Part shown: positions 30,177 to 37,438 of the stretch, piece by piece
Layout of the letters: the number at the start of each line of letters is the position of its first letter
Position numbering within the stretch: position 1 is the stretch's first letter
Source of the DNA: Streptomyces nymphaeiformis
GTDB lineage: Bacteria; Actinomycetota; Actinomycetes; Streptomycetales; Streptomycetaceae
Direction: 5' to 3'
DNA length: 64,000 bases
Assembly: GCF_014203895.1 (NCBI RefSeq)
Contig: NZ_JACHJY010000006.1
Span: 310,001-374,000, forward strand
Translations under genes and position numbers: made by a program
Notes under the pieces: generated by a model
Told to the model about the DNA's origin: nothing
The model's input: the letters and a program-made list of their open reading frames with translations, nothing else
Databases searched by the model: none

Positions 30177-31409
30177 TCAGTCCAGGACCTCGATCGTGAC
30201 CCGGTTGGTCTCCACGCCGGCCGCCGTGACGACCGAGACCTCCACCCGGCCCGGTTCCACGTCGGCCGGGAGGGGGACGGTCAGGGACGTGTCGGTGGGG
30301 TTGGCGAAGCCGCCGGGGACCGGGACCAGTGGTACATGGGCGTGGACCGGGCCGATGCGGACGACCAGACGGGTCAGCGGGTCAGGGGCGGCGGCGCCCG
30401 GCGGGACGAAGCCGCAGCCGCGGATCTCGATGTCGTCGCCCGTGCGGATCGGGGCGTCGAGGTCGCCCGCCTCCCGGGACCGGACCACGGAGTGGATCGC
30501 GGGGCGGACGCCCTCGGTGCACTTCGCGGCGACGTGCCAGGCCGCCGAGACGCCGACGAGCAGCACGAGGGACCAGGGCACCTCGGGGAGCCGGTCGGGG
30601 TCGCGGGCCAGACCGACGGCGGCCAGGGCGAGGACGGCGCCGGAGACGAGGAGGTACTGGACGTCGGCGAGGGCGGCCCGGCCGCTGTCGTCGCAGACGA
30701 GGTCGCCGGCGCGGGGCCGGTCGGCGCGCACCTTCTGGAGGCGGCCGGCCGCGATCCCCAGGACGACGACGAGACGGGCGGTGACGGTGACGGAGGCGAC
30801 GAGGGCGAGGACCGTGAGCAGGCCCGCGCCGCGCGAGAGGGCGAAGGCGGTCGTGCCCGGTGATCGGAAGGCGAGGAAGAGGAGGGCGTAGGCCAGGAGC
30901 AGCAGCCAGCCGGCGGCGACGGCGCGGGTGGTGGAGAGCCGGTTGTCCTCGCCGATCAGCGGGGCGAGGAGACCGCCGCGGGCCCGGTGGGCGTGGGCGG
31001 CGGCGCTGAGCAGGACGGCGAGGACCAGGGCAGTGCACAGGCCCGCCGTGCGGGCCCCGGTCCAGCCGCCGTCGATGGCGGTGAGGGCCTGGCCGAGGAG
31101 GAGGGCGAGGACGGCGCCCCAGACCGCGCCGAGACCCCCGCGCCGGACGTGGTCGAGCCAGGCGTGCCCGGCCTCCCGGCCGCGCACGGCCACCGCGCGG
31201 GCGGACTGGGCGAGCTCGTCGGAGACCCACTGGCGGGCGGCGACCGGCGAGTGGGCGACGGCCGCGGGGACGCCGTGCCCGGCGGCGAGCTCGTCGCGCC
31301 GGGCCAGGAAGGCGGCGACGGCGCGCCGGTGGCCGGTCTGCCCGCAGTGCGCGCAGCCGGCACAGGCCGTCGCGTGCTCGCCGTACTGTCTCGCCTCTTG
31401 AACCGCCAC
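30177..31409 (-). CDS. Multi-pass membrane protein with N-terminal cysteine cluster
   Basis: A 410-residue protein from GTG 31409, which has GGGAG eight bases upstream; the longer reading to 31562 has no such site. The N-terminus has C-x2-C-x2-C (Cys16, 19, 22) followed by GQTGH, a possible metal or zinc-ribbon-like knuckle. About seven membrane segments lie between residues 90 and 310. The C-terminal ~95 residues are soluble and beta-rich (RTGDDIEIRGCGFVPPG, VVRIGPVHAHVPLV), like an IPT/TIG or immunoglobulin-type domain. I do not recognise the family. It faces the class II aldolase gene in the same orientation. Confidence 0.8.
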   Translation of the reverse strand: MAVQEARQYGEHATACAGCAHCGQTGHRRAVAAFLARRDELAAGHGVPAAVAHSPVAARQWVSDELAQSARAVAVRGREAGHAWLDHVRRGGLGAVWGAVLALLLGQALTAIDGGWTGARTAGLCTALVLAVLLSAAAHAHRARGGLLAPLIGEDNRLSTTRAVAAGWLLLLAYALLFLAFRSPGTTAFALSRGAGLLTVLALVASVTVTARLVVVLGIAAGRLQKVRADRPRAGDLVCDDSGRAALADVQYLLVSGAVLALAAVGLARDPDRLPEVPWSLVLLVGVSAAWHVAAKCTEGVRPAIHSVVRSREAGDLDAPIRTGDDIEIRGCGFVPPGAAAPDPLTRLVVRIGPVHAHVPLVPVPGGFANPTDTSLTVPLPADVEPGRVEVSVVTAAGVETNRVTIEVLD

Positions 31410-31595
31410 GGTGCTCACTCCCGAGCTCACTTCACGGCCCGCTTCGATGCGTCCCGGCGCGCCCCGAAGGGTCAACCAGCCGTTGATTGCAGGGAATTGT
31501 GCCGCACCGATGGCTCCCGCGCCTGCCGCGTGCGCCCCGCCGAAGAGTGATTGCCGCGCCATCTCATTGACGTACAGAAGGGTGAAGCGATGGTG

Positions 31596-32384
31596 TTACG
31601 ACAGGAGTTCGGGGTCCGTTCGGCTGATCCTGCGCCACAGGGGCTGGTAGTTGATCCAGGCGACGAGGTCGCTGCCGAGCTGCTCCCGGGTGGCGACCGC
31701 GTCGCGGTGGTCGATGAGCACCGGTTTGCCGGCGGTGCGCGCGGCCAGTTGGACCTGGGCGCAGCGTTCGAGGGCGATGAACCACCAGGCGGCCGCGTCG
31801 ACGGAGGTGCCGACGGTGAGCAGTCCGTGGTTGCGGAGCACGATCGCCTTGAAGGTGCCGAGGGCGACGGCGATCCTGCGGCCTTCCTCGGCGTCCACGG
31901 TGACGCCGGTGTAGGCGTCGTAGAGGGCGTGGTCCTGGTAGAAGGCGCAGGCCTCCTGGGTGAGGGGGTCGAGGAGTTCGCCGAGCGCGGCGAGGGCCCG
32001 CCCGTGGACGGAGTGGGTGTGGGCGACGGCGACGGCGTCGGGCCGGGCGCGGTGGACCTGGGCGTGGACGGTGAAGGCGGCCTGGTTGACGTGGTGGCCG
32101 CCGCGGACGACCTGACCGTCGCCGTTGACGAGGATGAGGTCGCTCGCGGTGAGCTCTTCGAAGGGGGCGCCGAAGGGGTTCACCCAGAAGCAGTCGGGGT
32201 ACTCCGGGTCGCGGGCGGTGATGTGGCCGGAGACGCCCTCCTCGTACCCGAGCCGCCCGAAGACCCGGAGCGCGCCGGCGAGCCGCTGCTTGCGGTGGGT
32301 GCGTTCCTCCTCGGCCGTCGCGTGGACGGGCGGCAGGGCGAAGTGGAGCCGTTCGACGGGTACGGGGTCCGGTATCACGCTCAT
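31596..32384 (-). CDS. Class II aldolase/adducin-family protein
   Basis: A 262-residue zinc-dependent aldolase-fold protein. The metal ligands appear as AHTHSVHG (two His spaced by one, about 118-120) and the later RNHGLLTVG His near 183; VSGHITARDPE near 50 matches the phosphate/substrate loop. Relatives include L-fuculose-phosphate and ribulose-phosphate aldolases/epimerases, so a sugar-phosphate or similar aldol reaction is expected. Specificity cannot be read from the sequence. Confidence 0.9.
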   Translation of the reverse strand: MSVIPDPVPVERLHFALPPVHATAEEERTHRKQRLAGALRVFGRLGYEEGVSGHITARDPEYPDCFWVNPFGAPFEELTASDLILVNGDGQVVRGGHHVNQAAFTVHAQVHRARPDAVAVAHTHSVHGRALAALGELLDPLTQEACAFYQDHALYDAYTGVTVDAEEGRRIAVALGTFKAIVLRNHGLLTVGTSVDAAAWWFIALERCAQVQLAARTAGKPVLIDHRDAVATREQLGSDLVAWINYQPLWRRISRTDPELLS

Positions 32385-32434
32385 GCGCGGGAAGGTAACG
32401 CCCGGCCGGTCAAGTCACCAGAGTCCCGACGCGA

Positions 32435-32530
32435 ACACGATGAAGCCGCCGGCCCCGGGACGTCCGGACACGATGAAGCCGCCAACCCCGGGACGTCCGG
32501 ACGCGACGAAGCCGCCGCCCGGAGGTCCGG
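32435..32530. repeat. Three 33-bp tandem repeats beside guaA
   Basis: Units at 32435-32467 and 32468-32500 are nearly identical (acacgatgaagccgcc at the start, gggacgtccgg at the end); a shorter third unit fills 32501-32530. The last unit and the next ~15 bases can fold: CGAAGCCG near 32507 pairs with CGGCTTCG near 32536, with CCCGGA-gg-TCCGGG between. It lies just past the guaA stop. Confidence 0.85.
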
Positions 32531-32560
32531 GACGACGGCTTCGACGGCGTGCGGGAGGGA

Positions 32561-34153
32561 TCACTCCCACTCGATGGTGCCCGGCGGCTTGCTCGTGACG
32601 TCGAGGACGACACGGTTGACGTCGGCGACCTCGTTCGTGATGCGGGTCGAGATCTTGGCGAGCACCTCGTAGGGCAGGCGCGACCAGTCGGCCGTCATGG
32701 CGTCCTCGGAGGAGACGGGACGCAGCACGATCGGGTGGCCGTAGGTGCGGCCGTCGCCCTGGACGCCCACGGAGCGGACGTCGGCGAGGAGGACGACCGG
32801 GCACTGCCAGATCTCGCGGTCGAGACCGGCCGCGGTGAGCTCCTCGCGGGCGATGGCGTCGGCCTCGCGCAGCAGGTCCAGGCGCTCCTTGGTGACCTCG
32901 CCGACGATGCGGATGCCGAGGCCGGGGCCGGGGAACGGCTGGCGCTGGACGATCTCCTCCGGCAGGCCGAGCTCCTGGCCGACCATGCGGACCTCGTCCT
33001 TGAAGAGCTGCCGCAGCGGCTCGACGAGCTCGAACTCGATGTCGTCGGGGAGGCCGCCCACGTTGTGGTGCGACTTGATGTTGGCGGTGCCGGTGCCGCC
33101 GCCGGACTCGACGATGTCCGGGTAGAGGGTGCCCTGCACGAGGAACGCGACCTCGGGGCCCTCCTCCTGGAGGATCTCCAGCTGCGCCTGCTCGAAGACG
33201 CGGATGAACTCACGGCCGATGATCTTGCGCTTGGTCTCCGGGTCGGAGACGCCGGCGAGCGCGTCCAGGAAGCGCTCCTGCGCGTCGACGACGACCAGGT
33301 TCGCGCCGGTGGCGGCCACGAAGTCCTTCTCGACCTGCTCGGTCTCGCCCTTGCGCATCAGGCCGTGGTCGACGTACACGCAGGTGAGCTGCGAGCCGAT
33401 GGCCTTCTGCACGAGCGCGGCGGCCACGGCGGAGTCGACGCCGCCGGAGAGACCGCAGATGGCGCGCTTGGAGCCGACCTGGGCGCGGATGGCCGCGACC
33501 TGCTCCTCGATCACGTTGCCCGTGGTCCAGCTGGGCTCGATGCCCGCGCCGCGGTAGAGGAAGTGCTCGAGGATCTGCTGGCCGTGCGTGGAGTGCAGCA
33601 CCTCGGGGTGGTACTGGACGCCGTACAGCTTCTTCTCGTCGTTCTCGAAGGCGGCGACCGGCACGACGTCCGTGGACGCGGTGACGGCGAAGCCCTCGGG
33701 GGCGGCGGAGCAGGCGTCGCCGTGCGACATCCACACGGACTGCTCGACCGGGGTGCCCTCGAAGAGGGTGGAGCCGGCCTTGGAGACGTGCAGCGGGGTC
33801 CGGCCGTACTCGCGGGCGCCGGTGTTGTCGACGGTGCCACCGAGGGTCGTCGCCATCAGCTGGAAGCCGTAGCACATGCCGAAGACGGGGACGCCCGCCT
33901 CGAACAGCGCGCGGTCGAGGCGCGGGGCGCCCTCGGCGTACACGGAGGACGGGCCGCCGGAGAGGATGATCGCCTTGGGGTTCTTGGCCAGCATCTCGGC
34001 CACCGGCATGGTGGACGGGACGATCTCGCTGTAGACCCGCGCCTCACGGACGCGACGGGCGATGAGCTGGGCGTACTGGGCGCCGAAGTCGACAACGAGG
34101 ACTACGTCCGGGTTGGAGACGTCGGGCGCGGCAGCGGGAGTCGCTGATGACAC
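32561..34153 (-). CDS. guaA: GMP synthase (glutamine-hydrolysing) GuaA
   Basis: A 530-residue two-domain enzyme that converts XMP to GMP using glutamine and ATP. The N-terminal class I glutamine amidotransferase has Cys94 in GMCYGFQL and the His/Glu in VQYHPEVLHS (about 190). The ATP-PPase domain begins with GLSGGVDSAVAAALV near 240, and the C-terminal dimerisation domain ends VLDVTSKPPGTIEWE, the usual guaA C-terminus. GTG at 34153 is preceded by GGAAGG. The 5' leader contains short direct repeats (gggggtctctcg). Confidence 0.97.
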   Translation of the reverse strand: MSSATPAAAPDVSNPDVVLVVDFGAQYAQLIARRVREARVYSEIVPSTMPVAEMLAKNPKAIILSGGPSSVYAEGAPRLDRALFEAGVPVFGMCYGFQLMATTLGGTVDNTGAREYGRTPLHVSKAGSTLFEGTPVEQSVWMSHGDACSAAPEGFAVTASTDVVPVAAFENDEKKLYGVQYHPEVLHSTHGQQILEHFLYRGAGIEPSWTTGNVIEEQVAAIRAQVGSKRAICGLSGGVDSAVAAALVQKAIGSQLTCVYVDHGLMRKGETEQVEKDFVAATGANLVVVDAQERFLDALAGVSDPETKRKIIGREFIRVFEQAQLEILQEEGPEVAFLVQGTLYPDIVESGGGTGTANIKSHHNVGGLPDDIEFELVEPLRQLFKDEVRMVGQELGLPEEIVQRQPFPGPGLGIRIVGEVTKERLDLLREADAIAREELTAAGLDREIWQCPVVLLADVRSVGVQGDGRTYGHPIVLRPVSSEDAMTADWSRLPYEVLAKISTRITNEVADVNRVVLDVTSKPPGTIEWE

Positions 34154-34322
34154 TACGGCGGCCTTCCGGCGGTAGGAGCGGTTCCCCGGGGGTCTCTCGG
34201 GGGTCTCTCGGGATTTCCCTGAGGTTCCCCGGGGGGGCCTTGAGGGTTCCCTCGAAGGGGGGCTATTTGTCGATTCTACCGGCGCGCCGGTGTCTCTTTT
34301 CGTCTCACCATCCGAACCCGGG

Positions 34323-34353
34323 TTGTCCCGGGGTGCGCGGAAGGGTCCATACT
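34323..34353 (+). promoter_or_regulatory. Predicted promoter of the chorismate mutase leader
   Basis: TTGTCC (34323-34328), 19-base spacer, CATACT (34348-34353). Six bases later comes the ATG of the leader peptide, so transcription should begin at or beside that ATG. Confidence 0.55.
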
Positions 34354-34359
34354 GTCGCC

Positions 34360-34431
34360 ATGCGCAAGTACTCGACCTTCGTCTTTACCTATGGCAACCG
34401 GCCCACCGGCTGCCATGGTCGTGCTGCTTGA
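34360..34431 (+). CDS. Aromatic leader peptide of the chorismate mutase gene
   Basis: A 23-codon open frame, MRKYSTFVFTYGNRPTGCHG plus three residues, beginning at a leaderless-type ATG. Four of eight residues in positions 4-11 are Phe or Tyr (Tyr4, Phe7, Phe9, Tyr11), and it uses TTT and TAT, codons that are rare in this genome. It ends 24 bases before a strong intrinsic terminator that itself precedes a chorismate mutase gene. This is the layout of amino-acid attenuation: slow translation at Tyr/Phe codons would decide terminator formation. Confidence 0.7.
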   Translation: MRKYSTFVFTYGNRPTGCHGRAA

Positions 34432-34455
34432 GCAACTGACAAGCGACTTCCCAGG

Positions 34456-34482
34456 CGCCCCGGGCCGACAAGGCCCGGGGCG
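34456..34482 (+). terminator. Attenuator terminator upstream of chorismate mutase
   Basis: CGCCCCGGGCC (34456-34466) pairs perfectly with GGCCCGGGGCG (34472-34482) around GACAA, followed by TTCTGCTTGTCT. The T-rich tail is unusual for this GC-rich genome. It lies between the leader peptide and the chorismate mutase start. Confidence 0.85.
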
Positions 34483-34546
34483 TTCTGCTTGTCTCCGGGC
34501 GATGTCGCCCCGGGGCTCCGGACCCGACACCACGAGGAGCCCCGAC

Positions 34547-34837
34547 ATGACCGCCATGACCCAGACCGAGAAGACCGGCGCCCGCACCGACGAGGCGGCG
34601 GCGCTGATCGGCGACGCCCGGGAGCGCATCGACGCGCTCGACGACCGGATCATCGGCCTGATCCAGGAACGGGTGGCCGTCTCGGCCGTCATCCAGGAGG
34701 CCCGGATCTCCTCGGGCGGCCGCCGGGTGAACCTGGCCCGCGAGATGGAGGTCCTCGGCCACTACAGGGACGCGCTGGGCAAGCCGGGCACGGCGCTCGC
34801 GATGACGATGCTGGAGCTGTGCCGGGGCCGCATCTGA
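34547..34837 (+). CDS. Chorismate mutase (AroQ type)
   Basis: A 96-residue all-helical AroQ-class protein converting chorismate to prephenate, the branch point to Phe and Tyr. Residues 20-60 have the family pattern (AREERIDALDDRIIGLIQERVAV) with the conserved Arg and Asp and Lys/Arg in the later EARISSGGRRVNLAREME. ATG at 34547 has GAGGAG seven bases upstream. It sits alone behind the leader peptide and terminator, so its expression is probably coupled to aromatic amino-acid supply. Confidence 0.9.
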   Translation: MTAMTQTEKTGARTDEAAALIGDARERIDALDDRIIGLIQERVAVSAVIQEARISSGGRRVNLAREMEVLGHYRDALGKPGTALAMTMLELCRGRI

Positions 34838-35329
34838 AGAAGCCGCTGGCGAAGCCGCCCGGGGCCGCACCCGAGGAAACCGCCTGAGAAGCCGCCGACG
34901 AAGCCGCCACGGGCCCCATCCGAAGAGCCCCTGGAAACGCATCCGGGTGCGTGCCCGTACCCGCGTTCGGTACGGCTCTCACCCGTACGGCGCGTGACCG
35001 GCTCCGGCCGGGCTTCGTTGGTCCGGATGTCCGTGCCAGCCAGGGGCGGGCCCGAAGAAACCACGCGTGGCTTCGCTGGGGCGTGTGGCGTACCTCTCCG
35101 GTACGTCGTGGGACCTCGCACCAGCGCGTGTGACCGGACAGCAGGGGACAGCAGCCCGGTCACCCAGAAAGGGCGGTCGGTCCCGGGGACGCCCGGGGCC
35201 GGCCGCAACCGGCCGATCTCCCGACCCTCCCGTCCCCCTGATCCCCCGATCCCCTTCCCCCCCTGCGGCGCGACCCCCGGCGCCGCCCCGCTCGGCACCG
35301 CCGCTGCCCTGACACCGGTGCCGACCCCG

Positions 35330-35370
35330 AGGGCCCCGCGCCGCGACCGGAATCGCGAGCGCGGGGCCCT
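35330..35370 (+). terminator. Orphan intrinsic terminator
   Basis: AGGGCCCCGCG (35330-35340) pairs with CGCGGGGCCCT (35360-35370), with an inner CGCGA/TCGCG stem, followed by TTTTC. The T-run gives + strand direction, but the nearest gene on that strand ends 490 bases upstream. Confidence 0.8.
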
Positions 35371-35391
35371 TTTCACGACCCGCATCAGAAC

Positions 35392-35405
35392 GTGACGCGC
35401 GTCAC
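35392..35405. promoter_or_regulatory. Palindrome matching the Streptomyces Crp consensus
   Basis: GTGACGCGCGTCAC is a perfect palindrome and fits the reported S. coelicolor Crp motif GTG-N6-GNCAC. It lies in a non-coding gap downstream of the chorismate mutase gene, ahead of an AT-richer block. It is 131 bases beyond the 3' end of the GMC gene and more than 550 from the mutase, so its target is unclear. Confidence 0.4.
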
Positions 35406-35478
35406 ATGAAGAACCTGTGCAACCGCTACAACCAATCCCTCCGGTCGCAGGTCATCTATGCAGCAACACCAAAGCTGG

Positions 35479-35514
35479 AAGGGCGCTGCACTCGGAGGGG
35501 GGTGCAGCGCCCTT
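35479..35514. terminator. Terminator after the GMC oxidoreductase gene
   Basis: AAGGGCGCTGCAC (35479-35491) pairs perfectly with GTGCAGCGCCCTT (35502-35514) around a ten-base loop. It is followed by TT and CC on both strands, so it can stop transcripts from either side. Confidence 0.85.
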
Positions 35515-35535
35515 TCCATCTACGCGTGTCGGACG

Positions 35536-37350
35536 TCAGTCCTTCTTCGGCGGGACCGCCGGCATCCCCAGGAACGGCAGCCGCAGGGCGCCGAAGGCCT
35601 CGGACGGGACGGCGGGCGACTTCGGCTCGACGGCCGCGATCCGCGCGTACGCCTCGCCCTGCCGCGGGCGCGGGTCCGCCTCGCCCTTGTTCGGCCAGAA
35701 GGACATGGCGCGCTCCGCCTGGGCCGTGATCGTCAGGGACGGGTTGACGCCGAGGTTGGCGGAGACGGCCGCGCCGTCGACGACGGAGATCCCCGGGTGG
35801 CCGAAGAGCCGGTGGTACGGGTCGATGACGCCGGTCTCGCCGTCGGCGCCGATCGGGCAGCCGCCGAGGAAGTGCGCGGTGAGCGGGGTGCCCATCAGCT
35901 CGCCGACGTTGGAGCCGGCGAAGCCGTTGATCTCCTCGGCGAGGAGGGTGGCTGCCTGGGTGGCCTCCGGGATCTGGACCGGGTTGGGTGCGCCGTGCCC
36001 CTGGCGGGCCGTGAGCAGGCCCTTTCCGAGTCCGCCGGGCTTGCGGTAGGTCGTGAGGGAGTTGTCGAGGGACTGCATGACCAGGCCGATGATGGTCCGC
36101 TCGGACCAGTGCCAGTTGGAGAGCGAGCGGACGGCGAGCGTCGGGTGCTTGAGCAGGTTGAGGAACCAGCTGCGCACCCGATGGGCCCCGTAGGGCACCT
36201 GGAGGACGGTCAGGCTGCCCATCGAGTTGGAGCCCTTGCCGTACCGGACGGGCTCGATGTGGGTGTTCTCGTCGGGGTGCACGGACGAGGTGATGGCGAC
36301 GCCTCTGGTGAAGTCGGCCTTCTCCTTGCCGTGCTTCTTGCGGTAGCGGCGGTCGGTGGTCTGGGCGCCGACCAGGCCCTCGGAGTTGGTGCGGGTGAGC
36401 TCGCCGAGCCGGTTCGAGATCCGGGGCAGCAGTCCGCTGTCCTTCATCCGGTGCAGCAGGGTCTGCGTGCCGTACGTGCCGGCCGCGATGACGACCCGCT
36501 GGGCGGTGAAGGTCCGGCCGGCGCCCTTCCTGCGGTTGTCGGTCGGCAGGGTCTTCACCGCGAAGCCGCCCCGCGAGTCCTCGGTGACGGTGACGACGGT
36601 GGTCATGGGGTGGACGGTGGCCCCCGCCTTCTCGGCGAGGTACAGGTAGTTCTCGTTGAGGGTGTTCTTGGCGCCGTGGCGGCAGCCGGTCATGCACTCG
36701 CCGCACTCGGTGCAGGCGCGCCGGGCCGGGCCCGCGCCGCCGAAGTAGGGGTCGGCGACCTCGCTGCCGGGCTTGGCCCTCGTCGTGCCGTCGGCGTCCT
36801 CGCCGTCCCCGAAGAAGACGCCGACGGGCGCCATGTGGAAGGTGTCGCCGATGCCCATGGCCTGCGCGGCGGACTTCAGGTGCACGTCGGAGGGGGTCAT
36901 CGTCGGGTTGATGCGGACGCCGAGCATGCGCTTCGCCTGGTCGTAGTACGGCCGCAGCTCCTCCTGCCAGTCCGTGATGTCCTTCCACTGCGGGTCGTCG
37001 AAGAAGGGCTTCGGCGGTACGTAGAGGGTGTTGGCGTAGTTGAGGGAGCCGCCGCCCACGCCGGCGCCCGCGAGCACCATGACGTTGCCGAGCAGGTGGA
37101 TGCGCTGGAGGCCGTAGAGGCCGAGGGCGGGGGCCCACAGGAAGTTCTTCAGGTCCCAGGAGTTCTTGGGCAGGGTCGCACGGGTGAAGCGGCGCCCGGC
37201 CTCCAGGACGCCGACCCGGTAGCCCTTCTCGGTGAGGCGGAGGGCGGTGACCGAACCGCCGAAGCCGGAGCCGACGACCAGGACGTCGTAGTCGTAGCCG
37301 CCCTCCGGGCCGTCCTCGGCCTGATTCTGGGCAGGGGGTACCGCGGTCAT
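35536..37350 (-). CDS. GMC-family oxidoreductase (cholesterol-oxidase-like)
   Basis: A 604-residue FAD enzyme. The dinucleotide motif VVGSGFGGS is at about 25-33, and the FAD-binding C-terminal block (VVDGAAVSANLGVNPSLTITAQAERA) is present. Between them lies a four-cysteine block, CTECGECMTGC, near residue 213 that recalls ferredoxin-like insertions in ChoD-type relatives. Relatives act on sterols or other alcohols; the substrate cannot be read here. In Mycobacterium tuberculosis the similar choD lies beside guaB3, and here guaB3 is 14 kb away. ATG at 37350 has GAGGAG upstream, with a 20-bp repeat array just before it. Confidence 0.9.
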   Translation of the reverse strand: MTAVPPAQNQAEDGPEGGYDYDVLVVGSGFGGSVTALRLTEKGYRVGVLEAGRRFTRATLPKNSWDLKNFLWAPALGLYGLQRIHLLGNVMVLAGAGVGGGSLNYANTLYVPPKPFFDDPQWKDITDWQEELRPYYDQAKRMLGVRINPTMTPSDVHLKSAAQAMGIGDTFHMAPVGVFFGDGEDADGTTRAKPGSEVADPYFGGAGPARRACTECGECMTGCRHGAKNTLNENYLYLAEKAGATVHPMTTVVTVTEDSRGGFAVKTLPTDNRRKGAGRTFTAQRVVIAAGTYGTQTLLHRMKDSGLLPRISNRLGELTRTNSEGLVGAQTTDRRYRKKHGKEKADFTRGVAITSSVHPDENTHIEPVRYGKGSNSMGSLTVLQVPYGAHRVRSWFLNLLKHPTLAVRSLSNWHWSERTIIGLVMQSLDNSLTTYRKPGGLGKGLLTARQGHGAPNPVQIPEATQAATLLAEEINGFAGSNVGELMGTPLTAHFLGGCPIGADGETGVIDPYHRLFGHPGISVVDGAAVSANLGVNPSLTITAQAERAMSFWPNKGEADPRPRQGEAYARIAAVEPKSPAVPSEAFGALRLPFLGMPAVPPKKD

Positions 37351-37360
37351 GGCTCTCCTC

Positions 37361-37420
37361 GTGCGGAAGGACGGAAGGACGGACGGAAGGACGGAAGGAC
37401 GGACGGAAGGACGGAAGGGC
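37361..37420. repeat. Three 20-bp G/A-rich tandem repeats upstream of the GMC gene
   Basis: Three 20-bp units (37361-37380, 37381-37400, 37401-37420) of the form ggacggaaggacggaaggac, with a few differences at the ends. In the GMC mRNA the complement gives CCTTCC runs directly upstream of its ribosome-binding site. Because 20 is not a multiple of three and the array is in the leader, copy-number change would alter leader length rather than protein. Confidence 0.9.
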
Positions 37421-37438
37421 GTGAGTAAAGACAGGACG

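Larger units (their letters stand above)
34838..35535. other. 698-base gap after chorismate mutase
   Basis: No open frame here has good start context and codon bias; the longest candidates run through hairpins. Contents: GAAGCCGCC-type short repeats (34840-34905), an orphan terminator (35330-35370), a GTGAC palindrome (35392-35405), a short AT-richer block (about 35406-35478) and a second terminator (35479-35514). A small RNA between the palindrome and the second hairpin is possible. Confidence 0.5.

Noticed and set aside
34994..35395. 133-codon + frame in the 34.8-35.5 kb gap
   Set aside because: Composition is Pro/Arg-rich, it runs straight through the terminator hairpin and no ribosome-binding site precedes it.
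35406..35729. 107-codon + frame starting right after the Crp-like palindrome
   Set aside because: It crosses the 35479-35514 terminator and enters the GMC gene antisense; only an RNA is considered possible.
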